Source: Kappaphycus alvarezii
Lineage: Eukaryota > Rhodophyta > Florideophyceae > Gigartinales > Solieriaceae
Assembly (NCBI GenBank): GCA_002205965.3
Contig: NADL03000081.1
Span: 124,001-188,000 of the forward strand
Reading direction: 5' to 3'
Length of the DNA stretch: 64,000 nt
Positions within the stretch are counted from its first letter, which is position 1, and each line of letters begins with the position of its first letter. The position numbers were made by a program, and so were the translations under genes. Below are positions 1 through 10,170 of the stretch, piece by piece. The notes beneath the pieces were generated by a model, which ran no database searches, was not told the origin of the DNA, and saw only the letters and a list, made by a program, of their open reading frames with translations.

Positions 1-16
1 TGGCAAAAGAGGGCGG

Positions 17-1267
17 TCAATACTTGAGCGGGCGGACCTCAAAAAAGCGATCCAAAACGTCGTCGTTGACTGCAGCGCGTCGTTCCTGATGTGCCTTTAC
101 CAGTGGTTGCAAGACGTCGATCAATTCCTTCTTAATCTCGCCCGACAGCATTTGACCCGTGGAATACAAGTGACGTATTTGTTCTAAGCGATCATCATCT
201 TCTAGGAAAAAGGTGAGATAGCGGTAGGAAATATCGACTGAGACATCACCGCCGAGACGACGATGCTCCTCGACGGTTTGCCTACCGCCAGAAAAGGCGT
301 ACTTGTTAATCTTTGTCTTGATTTTCTTGGGGGTATCATCCAAAAACACGGCACTCTCGGCGCGGAACTACTCATCTTTGTATTATCACCCTGCAAGGCC
401 GGAAAAAACTTTGAGTGAACGAGGGCGGGTTTCGTAAAGCCCAAACGGGGAGCGGCATCCCTGGTCAAACGAAAGTAGGGATCCTGATCAATGGCACAGG
501 GGGATGAGACAGGGCATGTCCGGATGTCCATTCAACACGACAGGAAAGCTGGTTGAGAAGCTAGGGGCGGCTTGGACAGCTGGAAATGCAGCCTTGCCGA
601 TATTGTCGGAATCTGTAAAACCAAAGATTGCCTTTGCTTGATTGTAGGTTACGGTGCGTTGAATACGAAGGACGTTTTGATAAAGGGTGCCAATGTAGGA
701 GGAATCGGCAAAGATAAAGGTCTTTTCAGGATCGAAACCGACGGCGATGATATCCTTTGCATTTTCACGTGCGAGGTTGACAAAATGTTGAATGGGTGGG
801 GGCGGCTTGTTCCCCTTGGGGGGTTTGGCAAAGAGAAACTTTTCATCATCCGTCAATTGAATGACACATGGTACTTGGAATGCCTTTTGAAGATACGCGG
901 TGAAAATAAAGGGAATAAGATGACCGAGATGAAGCGCGGTGGAGGATGGGCCACGTCCGGTGTAAAGGAAGAACTTTTCGCCTGCTTGGTATCGATCGAG
1001 AAGGAGGGAGAGGTCGCGGTGGGAGAAGAAGATGCCGCGACGGAGGAAGAGGTGAGGCGGTTGACCTGTGAGTGCTTGGAAGCGGGAGAGGAGCGAGGAG
1101 GGTATGGGAGTGGAGCCGAATTGGTCGATGAGTTTATCATAGTCGACGCGACCTGTGACTTGCCATGGAGTGACGGTTGCGGCGGCAGTGGCGGGCGTGG
1201 GATCTGTGCCGTTGGTGGTGGGACTGGAAGTTGGAGTTGGGGTGGAGGGGTCGGGGCTGGTGGACAT
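17..1267 (-). CDS. WARS: Tryptophanyl-tRNA synthetase, cytosolic eukaryotic type, with two compensating frameshifts
   Basis: Class I aminoacyl-tRNA synthetase that charges tRNA-Trp with tryptophan in the cytosol. About 416 residues if read through. The first in-frame ATG is at 1267; the open frame upstream has no ATG. A Ser/Thr/Pro-rich N-terminal tail of about 35 residues is followed by the Rossmann core, with HLGH (HIGH-type signature, residues about 113-116), the TDDEKFLF segment, and KMSSS (about residue 297). The C-terminal part carries the family motifs AFSGGR, TVEEHR and [10 protein letters not shown] and ends ...RPLKY. No WHEP domain is seen. The frame breaks twice. An extra C in a 5-base run (499-503) leads to an early TGA at 488, and a missing base near 357-362, just after KMSSS, restores the original frame. 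Either these are sequence errors or the gene is recently broken; the rest of the coding sequence is intact, which favours error. It is divergent from the Mpv17-family gene. Confidence 0.9.
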
Positions 1268-1683
1268 GGTGAGGCGATGACAGGAGAAGGCGAGCGGGCG
1301 AGGTACGGTAGCGTGGATCGGATGGGGCGGGGAGTGACCGAGTTGTACGGGTTGGCAGGTCGGCGACTGGTGCAGTGCACTAGTGGTGGAGAACACGTGT
1401 ATACATGTACAGGTGTCCACGTGTACAAATTGACAGTGAGTGACTGTAATGCAGAGAATACAGTGGGGAAAGGCGGTGAGGGAGGGAGTCGGTGGAGCTC
1501 TGACACTCGGCAGTATGCATTCAGTGGACTCAAGTTTCTCGCCCGCTCTTATCTTGGCCACTGCAATGCTGCTTGTTGTGATTGTTTGCAACTTGTTGCC
1601 ATCAAGTTAGTAAACTCCATCCTCCTCGCTCAGACAATTATCATCCTTTCCATTGAAAAAGCACATGATCCCGTCCCTTCCCA
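1268..1683. promoter_or_regulatory. Shared divergent promoter region with two CACGTG boxes
   Basis: This 416-bp gap separates the start codons of TrpRS (-) and the Mpv17-family gene (+), so it must hold both promoters. Two perfect CACGTG palindromes (G-box/E-box core, a bZIP or bHLH site in many eukaryotes) lie at 1394-1399 and 1418-1423, 24 bp apart. The segment between them also holds the small palindrome ACATGT. No clear TATA box was seen. The regulatory role is inferred from position and motif only. Confidence 0.45.
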
Positions 1684-2589
1684 ATGGCGCAGAGCCTCAA
1701 GCGCCTTCCCTCCCCCGCCACCTCCAAACCTTCCCCTCCTCTCCTACTCTACCGCACCATCACCGTCATCATGATCACCGCAATCCTCGTCGTCACATTC
1801 TACTACTCCACAACCGCCCATTCCCTTCGCTATCCCTCTAATCCTCTTTATCCCCTTCCCCATCATCTCCGCCGTCTCCTTCGTCTCTACCAACGACAAC
1901 TTCATCTTCATCCCCTCCTTTCCCGCGCCCTCACCGCAGCCCTCATCTTTTTCATCGCAGACACTCTCGCACAACTCTTGAAACGTCCTCGAGCCCCGTT
2001 TTCCCTCCCCCGCCTCTTTCGATATTCACTCTACGGTCTCATCATCATGGGCCCATTTTTGTATCTCTGGTACGCACTCATGAATGAATATGGTCCCGAC
2101 GATGACCTCCGAGGCAGTCTACAGAAATGTATCTTTGAACAAGTCACTCTGGAACCCATCTGTATCTCCGTGTACATCATTTACGACGGTTTCCTCTGTC
2201 GTCGAGGCTGGTTGGAAACAAAACGCGCATTGGATCGTCAGTTTTTCCCCCTCTTTTTCAAGAATGCAGTCTTTTGGCTCCCGGCAAACTTTGCCAATTA
2301 CTATATCGGCACCCCGGATTTGCGCGTCGTCTTTGCCAATCTGTGCTCGTTGTTTTGGAATATCTACTTTTCAACAAAGGTCAACCGAATGCCGGCAACT
2401 ACATTTGGTCTACGAAGTTCAAAGTTGGCCCCGGCCTTTGCACAGGAAAAGGATACCTCGGTTGTTGCCACTGACGCTCAGGATGTGGCACCTAGTGTCA
2501 TTAGGGGTCGAAGTAGAGTCGCTGCAAAGCCTCCAAAACAAGACCCGCTCGCTACTCCCAGGCGCTCCTCGGCCACTCTTATTGTATAA
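1684..2589 (+). CDS. Mpv17/PMP22-family integral membrane protein
   Basis: A 301-residue protein opening with ATG at 1684. Family members sit in the inner mitochondrial or peroxisomal membrane and act as channels or affect solute and metabolite flux. Hydrophobic segments lie at about residues 24-42, 80-98, 112-134, 155-170 and 195-235. The C-terminal signature is clear: FWLPANF, then an R-V-V-F-A-N run and SLFWNIYFS (about residues 194-231), matching the conserved W-x-P-x-x-NF ... W-x-x-Y/F-x-S pattern. The N-terminus has an extra Pro/Ser-rich and hydrophobic stretch. About 70 residues of basic, Ala/Pro/Ser-rich tail follow the domain, so it is longer than the usual 170-200 residues. An N-terminal targeting signal is possible. 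It is divergent from TrpRS and convergent with the ARM-repeat gene (325 bp between stops). No intron is needed. Confidence 0.85.
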   Translation: MAQSLKRLPSPATSKPSPPLLLYRTITVIMITAILVVTFYYSTTAHSLRYPSNPLYPLPHHLRRLLRLYQRQLHLHPLLSRALTAALIFFIADTLAQLLKRPRAPFSLPRLFRYSLYGLIIMGPFLYLWYALMNEYGPDDDLRGSLQKCIFEQVTLEPICISVYIIYDGFLCRRGWLETKRALDRQFFPLFFKNAVFWLPANFANYYIGTPDLRVVFANLCSLFWNIYFSTKVNRMPATTFGLRSSKLAPAFAQEKDTSVVATDAQDVAPSVIRGRSRVAAKPPKQDPLATPRRSSATLIV

Positions 2590-2914
2590 CTATTCTAGCA
2601 CCGTTGTCATCAAAGACCACATCTGTCACCCGTCTTTCCATCCCTGCTCTATCGCCATTGTCCGCTACTGTCAGAAACAGCCCCGCAAACCTAGCCTCCC
2701 AACCCCAACGCTCTTCAGTGTCAGAGGCACTTCCTCTGCAAACAAGATCACGTAACACAGTTCGCGGGAGACGTAGAAAAAGATATTTGCACATCCATAC
2801 AACACTACATTTAAAATGACCACGAAAAACTATGCAATATCCAATCCCAATCTCTCGTAACACATCCAACTACACCCGCCACGCAACCCACCACCGTCCG
2901 CAATCCTCACCGCA
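2590..2914. other. Convergent 3' intergenic region
   Basis: A 325-bp gap between the stop codons of the Mpv17-family gene and the ARM-repeat gene, presumably holding both 3' UTRs. An A-rich patch with ATTTAAAATG occurs near 2810. No further gene is seen. Confidence 0.4.
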
Positions 2915-5281
2915 TCACTTTCCGCTCAACGCCTTTCCATTCACCTTTCGTCCCCGTCCGACCCCACTGTTTACCCCCTGCGTCTTTTTCCTTTCAAAAG
3001 GCGACGCCGATTTTTTCTTGCACAAGTCACTCACCGTCTTTCCAGGCGATGCAGCCTGACTTTCACCCGCCCCCAACGGTTGCAACCGCCGTATCAAAGC
3101 ACTCGCCTGAATTTGAATCCGTGCATGCGACTCATAATAGCTCAACGCATCTTGCGCAATTTGCATCACCTCCAAATCCCTCATCTGTTTCAAGTTGTTT
3201 TCCGAAAACGCCATATTGAACAGCATTGCAAACGCCTGCTCCTGGATATCCTCATTGTCCGGATATATCCGAATCGTACAAATCACTATGTCAATCGCCC
3301 CCGATTCACCCAACAGCCGGACATTCAACTCGTCACAATCCGCCAGGTTGCGCAATGTGCGACACCCATACGCCTGCAACTTCTCCGCGTCCATATGATG
3401 GGCCATTACATCAACCACCGCCGATACACCCCCGAAACGCCCGAGTGCCCGCTTGCTCTCATGAATGTCAAACGATGCATTCCCCATCGCCAGTACCACC
3501 TTTTCCGCCACCTCCGCCACCTCCGCATTGTCACGAAGTATGCGCACTAGCAATTCGAGATGCCCAGAGTTGAACATCGTCTCGCGGTTGCGCTTGGAAA
3601 AGAACAGGTATCGTAACGCAGCGCATCCCTTGGTAATGATCCCCTCATGGCTGCGGTACTGTTTCAGGCAATTCAACACGAGTTGAACCCCGCCGCTATC
3701 GCCGATCAGCAGTTGATTCTCCTCGCATGCAATGCTCAAGTTGCGCAGCACTGTCATCCCATGTTCTACCAACGACGCGTTATCGATGCCCGCCTTGATC
3801 GCCTCCAACACAGTGGGCACCAAGTCAATGTTCGACGCACGTTCCCGGTTCTGAGCGGCTTCGGCCACAATGTTTCCCAACGCCACAACACTGTGATACT
3901 GCACGTCCTTGTCATTTGGAAACGACTTGATGCATAGCACAATGTTCTCCATGGCACATGCTCGCCCGGCAATCCATTGGTTGGCCTTGGACCCATACGT
4001 CAAATTCCTCAACGCCAAGCAACATCTAGCCTGCAGCTCCGCATTGTCACCATGATACAACATGGCATTGGCAATCGCATCAATGCCTCCAACCTTACCG
4101 ATTCGCTTCTTATTCTCATCATGGCCGTATGCCAAATTGCAGAGCGTCAAGGCGCCATTCGTGACGATAGATGTGATACGCTGAAACCGATTCATTGCCA
4201 AAGTCACAAACTCGACTCCCCTGCCTTCCGCAATCTTGGTCCTGCCCTCCTCCTGTTGCGTGATGGCGAGCAGGGCATAAATAGTGACATCGTGGACCAC
4301 CACGTTATCGTCGTGTTTCTTCACGGCCTCCAGCAACACTGTGACGCCCCCCGTAGTTGCAATGACCCTGCCCACATCGGCAACATCAATTGCCAACTTT
4401 CCCATGACGACGGCGGCCCTCTCCACAACCTTTCCATCTATGGCTCCAAAATCAGCAACAGCCCTGTAAATCTCCTTGAGGACATTCTCAATAGTGGCTT
4501 CCCTCTCTTCATCAGCACTTGAAATCCCAAGGCCAGACTCCAGCGCCTCCATGGCAAGGCGTCCTTGCTCGCCACCAACATTCTCGCCGCCAAACAACAA
4601 AATCTCCAAAGCGGTCCTCATGCGATTGTCCGCCTCCCCGCCAGCCTCGGATAGGGACTCTGACAGAGTGCTCAAGCGTTGCAAAAGCTTTTCCTGCGGA
4701 CCTTGTCCATTGCTAGTAGCTATATCGTGGGATGTTTCGACCTGGGCGTGCAGCAAAGCTTCCCTACTCAAGCGCCGTATCAATTGCGGGCCATCCAAAT
4801 CACCTCCGTGGCGTTCCTGAACGGGATCATTGCCTACCGTCTCAAGGCTCTCCTCCAAACACTGCACCCCCCCGTTTTCCGCAGCCTCAACATCAGGCTT
4901 ACACGCAATATCGCTTGTTTCAAACGCAGGGCGGTCCAAAAAGCCATCACGCATGCTCCCAAACGACGCCATCATAGCTTCGGCAACAAACTCAGACCCC
5001 TCCCCTACTCCACGCTGCTTCAACTCTCCACAATACTGAAAGACATCGGCATTCAAAATATCGTCATCCAAACCTTGACACGCTTGTCGTAAGGCAGCAG
5101 ACGGCTTTGATATAAAGGCACCCGCGTGCTCCAGCTCCTCTGCTAAAAAAGGTTGAGGAGGTATAGAGGAATGCGAAGACAATGCAATCGAGGATGCGGA
5201 GCGTACATGGACTGTGTGGCCAGGGGCATCGGATGTGCAGTGCGGAGTGGTGGAATCGGGGGGCGTGGCGGGGGATTGCAT
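2915..5281 (-). CDS. Large armadillo-repeat protein
   Basis: A 788-residue protein read from the first in-frame ATG at 5281; the frame stays open to 5590 but without an ATG. The N-terminal 200 or so residues are acidic, low-complexity and probably disordered. From about residue 270 onward there is a run of roughly ten armadillo repeats of about 40-43 residues with the typical GGI/GGV ... ALRNL/LCNLA ... N pattern, for example CCLALRNLTYG, GALTLCNLAYG, GMTVLRNLSIA and GCRTLRNLAD. The C-terminus is a short Lys/Ser/Gly-rich tail. ARM arrays form superhelical scaffolds that bind partner proteins. Repeat spacing resembles Vac8/importin-alpha-like arrays, but no importin-beta-binding segment or myristoylation site is visible, so no specific orthologue is claimed. 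It is a single uninterrupted exon. Confidence 0.88.
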   Translation of the reverse strand: MQSPATPPDSTTPHCTSDAPGHTVHVRSASSIALSSHSSIPPQPFLAEELEHAGAFISKPSAALRQACQGLDDDILNADVFQYCGELKQRGVGEGSEFVAEAMMASFGSMRDGFLDRPAFETSDIACKPDVEAAENGGVQCLEESLETVGNDPVQERHGGDLDGPQLIRRLSREALLHAQVETSHDIATSNGQGPQEKLLQRLSTLSESLSEAGGEADNRMRTALEILLFGGENVGGEQGRLAMEALESGLGISSADEEREATIENVLKEIYRAVADFGAIDGKVVERAAVVMGKLAIDVADVGRVIATTGGVTVLLEAVKKHDDNVVVHDVTIYALLAITQQEEGRTKIAEGRGVEFVTLAMNRFQRITSIVTNGALTLCNLAYGHDENKKRIGKVGGIDAIANAMLYHGDNAELQARCCLALRNLTYGSKANQWIAGRACAMENIVLCIKSFPNDKDVQYHSVVALGNIVAEAAQNRERASNIDLVPTVLEAIKAGIDNASLVEHGMTVLRNLSIACEENQLLIGDSGGVQLVLNCLKQYRSHEGIITKGCAALRYLFFSKRNRETMFNSGHLELLVRILRDNAEVAEVAEKVVLAMGNASFDIHESKRALGRFGGVSAVVDVMAHHMDAEKLQAYGCRTLRNLADCDELNVRLLGESGAIDIVICTIRIYPDNEDIQEQAFAMLFNMAFSENNLKQMRDLEVMQIAQDALSYYESHARIQIQASALIRRLQPLGAGESQAASPGKTVSDLCKKKSASPFERKKTQGVNSGVGRGRKVNGKALSGK

Positions 5282-5709
5282 TGGGGGGAGAGAAAGAGGG
5301 GTGTGTGAGGATTGGGCTGATATTGGATACAAGGGTGGGGGATGGTTGAGTGGGGTATTGTAAGAGTAGGGGGTTGTTGAGGCATGGCGGCAAGTTGGGC
5401 GACCGGGGCGGCGGGGTGTGGTAAGGGTATTTGAGGGAGTGTGGTGTCGGTTAGTGGTGGACAAGGTTGGTTTGTTGCTAGCTGGAGGTCGGGTAGCCGG
5501 TTTTGGTGTTGGGCTGGGAATGTTGAGGCGACTGTTCGCGACTCTGAAGTGGTGGAGGTGGTCGTTATGCTGATAGCTGACAGAATTCAAGTTAATTTAC
5601 TGTACAGAGGTTTGTACAGTCCTGTTGCGGTACTGCTAAAAATCAAATTAAAGGTAGCAATAAAATATTGGTAACAAACAAAAACCAGACACAACGTTAA
5701 CATTTTTTA
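5282..5709. other. Upstream region of the ARM-repeat gene up to the transposon end
   Basis: This stretch holds the promoter and 5' UTR of the ARM gene. Base composition changes near 5590 from GC-rich, coding-like sequence to AT-rich sequence, marking the edge of the gene island. The TTA next to the left terminal inverted repeat lies at 5707-5709. No other gene is seen. Confidence 0.4.
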
Positions 5710-5728
5710 CTGGGTCGTTCCTGAAATC
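5710..5728 (+). repeat. Left terminal inverted repeat, flanked by TTA
   Basis: CTGGGTCGTTCCTGAAATC matches the reverse complement of 23750-23768 at 17 of 19 positions, including 15 consecutive ones. It is preceded by TTA at 5707-5709; the right copy is followed by TTA at 23769-23771. A 3-bp TWA duplication is the hallmark of PIF/Harbinger insertions, and a PIF/Harbinger-like transposase relic starts about 90 bp inside. Confidence 0.6.
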
Positions 5729-5814
5729 GCAGTTTATGTCGTTCTTTTACTATGCAATTACGATTAATTTGCTCCAGTTTTATGGGTTTGGGCACGGGAA
5801 TTCGTTTGTAACAA

Positions 5815-6765
5815 ATTGTTAGGCTGAGCCTCATACTAATACTGAAGGGCGCATGCGACTACTCAAACTCTACCAAATGCTTCACAAAGAAGCGTGATAG
5901 ACGCATCACGAGAAGAGCGTTACAAAACACAAGCATGTCGGCACGACGTGTACGCCCACGGAGCATGATTCGTTTACATTGTTTAGGTTTAGTTATGGGA
6001 TGGACAAGAACGAGGGGTTCAGAAATGGTCTTGTGCACATTTTTCGGTGTGACAGCGTCAGTTTGCTCCCTTTTTCTGCCCTTCTAGGGGCGCGTGTTGG
6101 TTTATAAGTTATCTAGGGATGCTAAAGTCGCCGTCAAAATGCCAACCTCTACAGAAATTGAAGAATTAAAAGCAGCTATTTCGTCGAGCTATTCCCTACT
6201 CGAAGATGTATATGCAGTAGCGGATGGAGTGAAAATATGTTCAGAGCAGTCAGGGGGATGCCGTTATGAAGAGTATTTTCTATAATGATTAGCAACATGA
6301 TTACTGTGTGAACAATGCCCTCTTTTTTTCCAAAGTGGGCTGGAAATTGCTAGTGCTCTTAATGTACCCGACTCCATACATTATTAGACAATTGAAGAGT
6401 GGGGAAAAGTATATGAGAAACTGTAGAACGCTTTATAAGAACGGTTGGTGTATGCGATGTGGATTCTGCATTTTGTAAGACTAATCACCCTTTCCTCCGC
6501 AAATCTGCTCAGGATTACATGGTTGTTACAGATGCTGCTGCAGGTGTTTTGAAAGTGCTTCAAGCTACCTCAGCGAGACAGACATCGGATTAAGGAATAA
6601 GGAAAGTTTTAGGGTTCAATTCCTCGAATGAAGGACAGACTAATATACGAAGAATGAGGGGAACGAAAACTGATTTTAACCAGTGTAGTACTTTTGTTCA
6701 ACATTTAATCCATGCTTGTTGTAATTAATCAAATCCTTCCTACCTTTATGCCGCACTTGTCCAAT
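5815..6765 (+). pseudogene. Decayed PIF/Harbinger-like (DDE_4-type) transposase
   Basis: Read across three frames, a whole transposase core can be followed. The order is: a basic N-terminal stretch (RDRRITRRAL), a helix-turn-helix-like part (CLGLVMGWTRTRGS, about 5985-6030), the first catalytic Asp region (VYAVADGVK, about 6204-6230), FYND-QHDYCVNNALFFS (about 6278-6334, with the central Trp codon changed to TAG at 6290), the second Asp (DVDSAFCKTNHPFLRK, about 6457-6510), and QATSARQ leading to the acidic third position (about 6560-6590). The family tail PRMKDRLIYEE...ILTSVVLLFNI...NQILPTF runs to about 6765. In-frame stops (for example 6085) and several shifts show it is inactive. Its left end is close to a terminal inverted repeat. 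Recognition rests on motif order, not a search. Confidence 0.7.
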
Positions 6766-6817
6766 GAAGGAATTGAACTTCTCCTCTAATCGAATTCTAA
6801 AGCGAAAATAATAATCT

Positions 6818-8200
6818 AGCTCCCGGAACCAACTTGCGAAGACTTTGTCATCATCAAAAGCATTATCTCCATAACCTACGTATCCCTTTTACTTTCTTCC
6901 TCGCGCCGCACTCGCTCTTCCTCACGTCTAGCACGAATATCGACCCTTTGCTCCTCTCTCCGTCCGCGGTCCTCCTCACGCTGAATTTTTTGTGTCCTCC
7001 CTGTCTTTCTATCTTTGCTTCTGCTTCTGAATGATGGAAATTTGTAAGACTGATAAAAGATCGTTTTCTTCACTTTGGTGATTTTACTCCGCACACAGAG
7101 CCTCTGGAATAGAGGACTTGGAGCCGGACTTGGACTCGGACTTGCCGAGGGAACGTTAGCAAAGATATTTGAAGTAGCAAATTGTCCTGATCAACTTCTT
7201 CTTGTGATTCGGCGGGCCCTGGATAAGCATTAAAATCTCCATGAAATCCATTGTCTTTCATTTAGTCAACCTCGTCTGTTATACCGTCCGGAATATCCGG
7301 CTGAGTTTCACTGGGCAGCGAATCGATAGCGTATTCTTCTGCGTCTTCCACATCTTATATATCAACATGTTCCGTCATTTGCTTCCTAATATGTTTAGCC
7401 AAGAGAAAGTCAGGCGGGATGAGGGAATCCCCACTCGAAACATTGCTGCGGTGCAGAGTAGAGACTTTCCGTTTAATTGATTCAACGGTACGGTCACTTT
7501 CCGGATATCGAGCGATGTACTTACGCAGCATACACTCCCATTCGTCTTTACAAAACGGGGAGGTGTTCCTCTAGTAACTCTAGAAGACTGTCAGTCTTTA
7601 TATGAGTGGGTCCGGACCCGCGTCCTCCGTTGGATGACTTATTCTGTTTCCTCCCTCTGGCAGCATCTTTTTCCTGACGAAGTTTCCGGATGATGGGACG
7701 GGAAACGGCACGCGGTGGAATCGGGCGGACTTCTGGCGTCGCGATGGGAGGGATAGGTCGAACTGAATTTGCAGCTGGAGTCTTAAGGGGTGTGGTATTG
7801 CAGTTGATTTGGGGAAGAATTTGGCGAGTAGATGCTTTTGAGATGGAAGTCCGGCATTGGAAGACTGTTACTGGAGGCGTTTTGTCGATTTAGGATGGCC
7901 GCTGGATAACTTCTGCCCCCCTGTACTTTGTCTGCACCCCTGGAGAGTCAAGTCCATTGTTTCCTCTTATTCTCAGGGGGCATGTGTAGGAACTTTGGAA
8001 GGGATATGAAGGGATTTTGAAGGAGGTGAAGACATGATTTGGGCTGGTGTTGCAGAGGTTGTTGATCGGATTTGATATGATTTGGAATGGTTTTGTGGAT
8101 TTTATTGATAAGATTTGGCGGTTGTGGTGTAGTGGTAGGCACCGGTAGACGTAAAGAACACCAAGCAACGGTAGCTATCTTAGATGAAGGGATCCACACG
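6818..8200 (-). pseudogene. Decayed DUF6818/Myb-like protein, probable transposon companion
   Basis: On the minus strand, a Pro/Ser/Thr-rich N-terminus (about 8200-7680) leads into a basic stretch (RKQNKSSNGGRGSG) and then a three-helix Myb/SANT-like domain. That domain reads DSLLELLEEHLPV (about 7600-7555), DEWECML (about 7545-7520), ESIKRKVSTLHR (about 7475-7440) and IPPDFLLAKHIRKQM (about 7415-7370). It is followed by an acidic linker and an Arg/Glu-rich coiled coil (7000-6885) and a Met-rich end MEIMLLMMTK (about 6870). This order matches the DUF6818-type proteins I know from oomycete and protist genomes. One frameshift before DEWECML, in-frame stops near 7355 and 7262, and a shift near 7090 break it. 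PIF/Harbinger elements normally carry a Myb-like second gene, and here it lies tail to tail with the transposase. Confidence 0.6.
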
Positions 8201-9727
8201 ATCGAGGATGAAAAAGGAAGCACAAGAACGAGGTTGGCCCACTCTCGGGAACGGTCGTCCGGGACGGGGGTGGCAAAGGAATCCGTAGCAAGGCGCCGGC
8301 GCGTTAGAAGCTAAAGGAAAAGGGATTATCCATAAAGAAGTTGTAGTAAAAGGCAAATTTGGGGTAGAAGAGTAGGGTAAAGGGTGCTTGCCATTTACGT
8401 AGGAGCTAGGGTGGGGAAAGGGAGATTAGTACAAGTCCCACCCTAGTCCGGTGGCCTGATAGGGGTGACCCTAGTGGTCCAGGCTTTTGGCGCCATGAGA
8501 TCGAGATCACTACTAAAAAATATACCTAAATTACACTACATTACAATCTCAACCACCTACGGTTGTCAGCACAGTTGACACACGGGGATTCCTCCTAAAG
8601 GTGTGTACACGTGGCGGTGTTTGGCATTTCCTCCTCTTCGGGTGATCGCGTCACTACACGACAGCGGTGAAAAAGCTCGGGGGGGGCGATTTGTGTATGT
8701 AAACATCAACCGCCCATGTCCTCGAGTCACCGACAATTTTTGGATTTGTTCACTACGGGGAATAATTATGTAGTATAGCTTTTAAAAGGTCTATATGTAT
8801 AACTTCTAAAGCCATGATGACATAACCCTAAGAGCTTCAAAACTTTCAATTATTAAAATTAATCACAATACTTTTAGCAAGCCATGCACGTGCATTGTAA
8901 AAGTTATAAATTTTAATTTTTTTAAATTGTCTATGATATCTTTAGTGATCATGAATCAAAGCTTTCTGTATCCATGCGACGTAACTATCACAGTGGCAAT
9001 TTAAAACTTCCTGTCATTATGTACATAACTATCAGAATGATGGTTCTAACTTTCTTTCATCATACTTTTTAACTATCGAAGTAATCGATGAGACATATAG
9101 AAACTTCAAAACCTCAACTCCAGGAGTTATGCAGTAGAACTGTTGAACTTATCATCAGATGACTTTGAAATTGCAGTCTTACTACTTCACGATGTCAGAC
9201 TTTAGAACTCCTATAACCACATACTACGACTTCATGAAGTTCTGCATTATGGTTTTGATAGTTGAGATGTCCAACTTTCGGAGATATACTACAGAACTTC
9301 CCCAGGTATAAAACCATGACTATCACCATGACAGGAACACAAGACATGCCGATAGTTGTGCCCTATATATAGTTATATACAATCGTAATGGTAGCATGAT
9401 GCGTTGAGGGATGTTGATCTCCTACTCATAACAAAATCAGCAACGTTCAGTGAAATCACTGAAACATGATTGTTTACTTTATCAATACACGAAGGTGCGC
9501 ATTGACCGGCCCACCCACATCAAGACTAATAATACAAAATAACTTCTATGCATATTACCATTACAAACAGTAGAACGAATCACATACTATTACCAACAGA
9601 AGAACACAAAATCTCGGCAATCTAACTTATTCATTCCTCAATTATAATGCACGTAATCAGCAACATAAGGAAAAATTACCATAATCAGTATTGTATCAAA
9701 AAGAACTTCAGTCACAGAAAAATTGAA
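8201..9727. other. Non-coding, AT-rich block with recurring AACTTC/GAAGTT motifs
   Basis: From 8201 to about 8750 the sequence is of mixed composition with no supported gene. From about 8755 to 9330 it becomes AT-rich, and short motifs of the kind AACTTC, AACTTT and GACTTT recur every 30-60 bp. Similar but weaker motifs occur near 23390-23690 in the opposite flank. This could be a subterminal repeat zone of an old transposon. No ORF worth reporting was found. Confidence 0.35.
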
Positions 9728-9880
9728 CAACATCTCAATGATTGTAAAGCACCACAAGAAGCTCGATGAAAGCAAAGCCAGGAGTGGTAAGTCTCAAAAG
9801 CAATAAAAAACGGCATCAACGGCGGTAGAACACAATTCAAATACCAGCAGCAGGAACAACGCGGTTAATAAATTGAAGCA
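9728..9880 (+). repeat. Direct repeat, copy 1 of 2
   Basis: About 150 bp that recur at 10003-10170 with about three-quarters identity by eye. Both copies contain GCACCACAAGAAGCTC-type and AATACCAGCAGCAG segments in the same order, with about 275 bp between starts. Confidence 0.55.
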
Positions 9881-10002
9881 TCATCAATTAAGCGCCACAC
9901 TATCAGCATATACGAACACAACAACATCACCAGGATCAGTATTCACAACGAAAAGCTCATCGCGATACAACAATCACCAGAAAATAAATTTGAAGACCAT
10001 CA

Positions 10003-10170
10003 CTATGATCATAAAGCAGCACAAGAAGCTCAATGAACGCAAAGCAGGGGGTGCGATGTCTCAGAAGCAACACAACAAACGGCCATTGATTTCGGCATCC
10101 ACGGCAGTAGAACACCACTCAAATACCAGCAGCAGTAACACCACGGTTGGTACATTGAAGCACAGTAAAG
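10003..10170 (+). repeat. Direct repeat, copy 2 of 2
   Basis: Second copy of the 9728-9880 segment, slightly longer because of a few insertions. It lies inside a 147-codon ORF (9873-10316) rich in Ser, Asn, Thr and Lys. That ORF is probably not a gene, since it has no recognisable domain and its length tracks the repeat. Confidence 0.5.

Noticed and set aside
572..1774. 400-codon plus-strand ORF
   Set aside because: It is antisense to the TrpRS gene, very Gly/Glu-rich, has no domain, and is explained by the GC-rich coding strand opposite.
8128..8200. tRNA-like A box (GGTGTAGTGGTAG)
   Set aside because: No B box (GGTTCGANTCC) within range and no acceptor-stem pairing; the sequence lies in the Pro/Thr-rich end of the DUF6818-like relic.
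8507..8520. CACTACTAAAAAA, resembling a CACTA-transposon terminus
   Set aside because: No inverted partner was found in the window and no target duplication; probably chance in AT-rich sequence.
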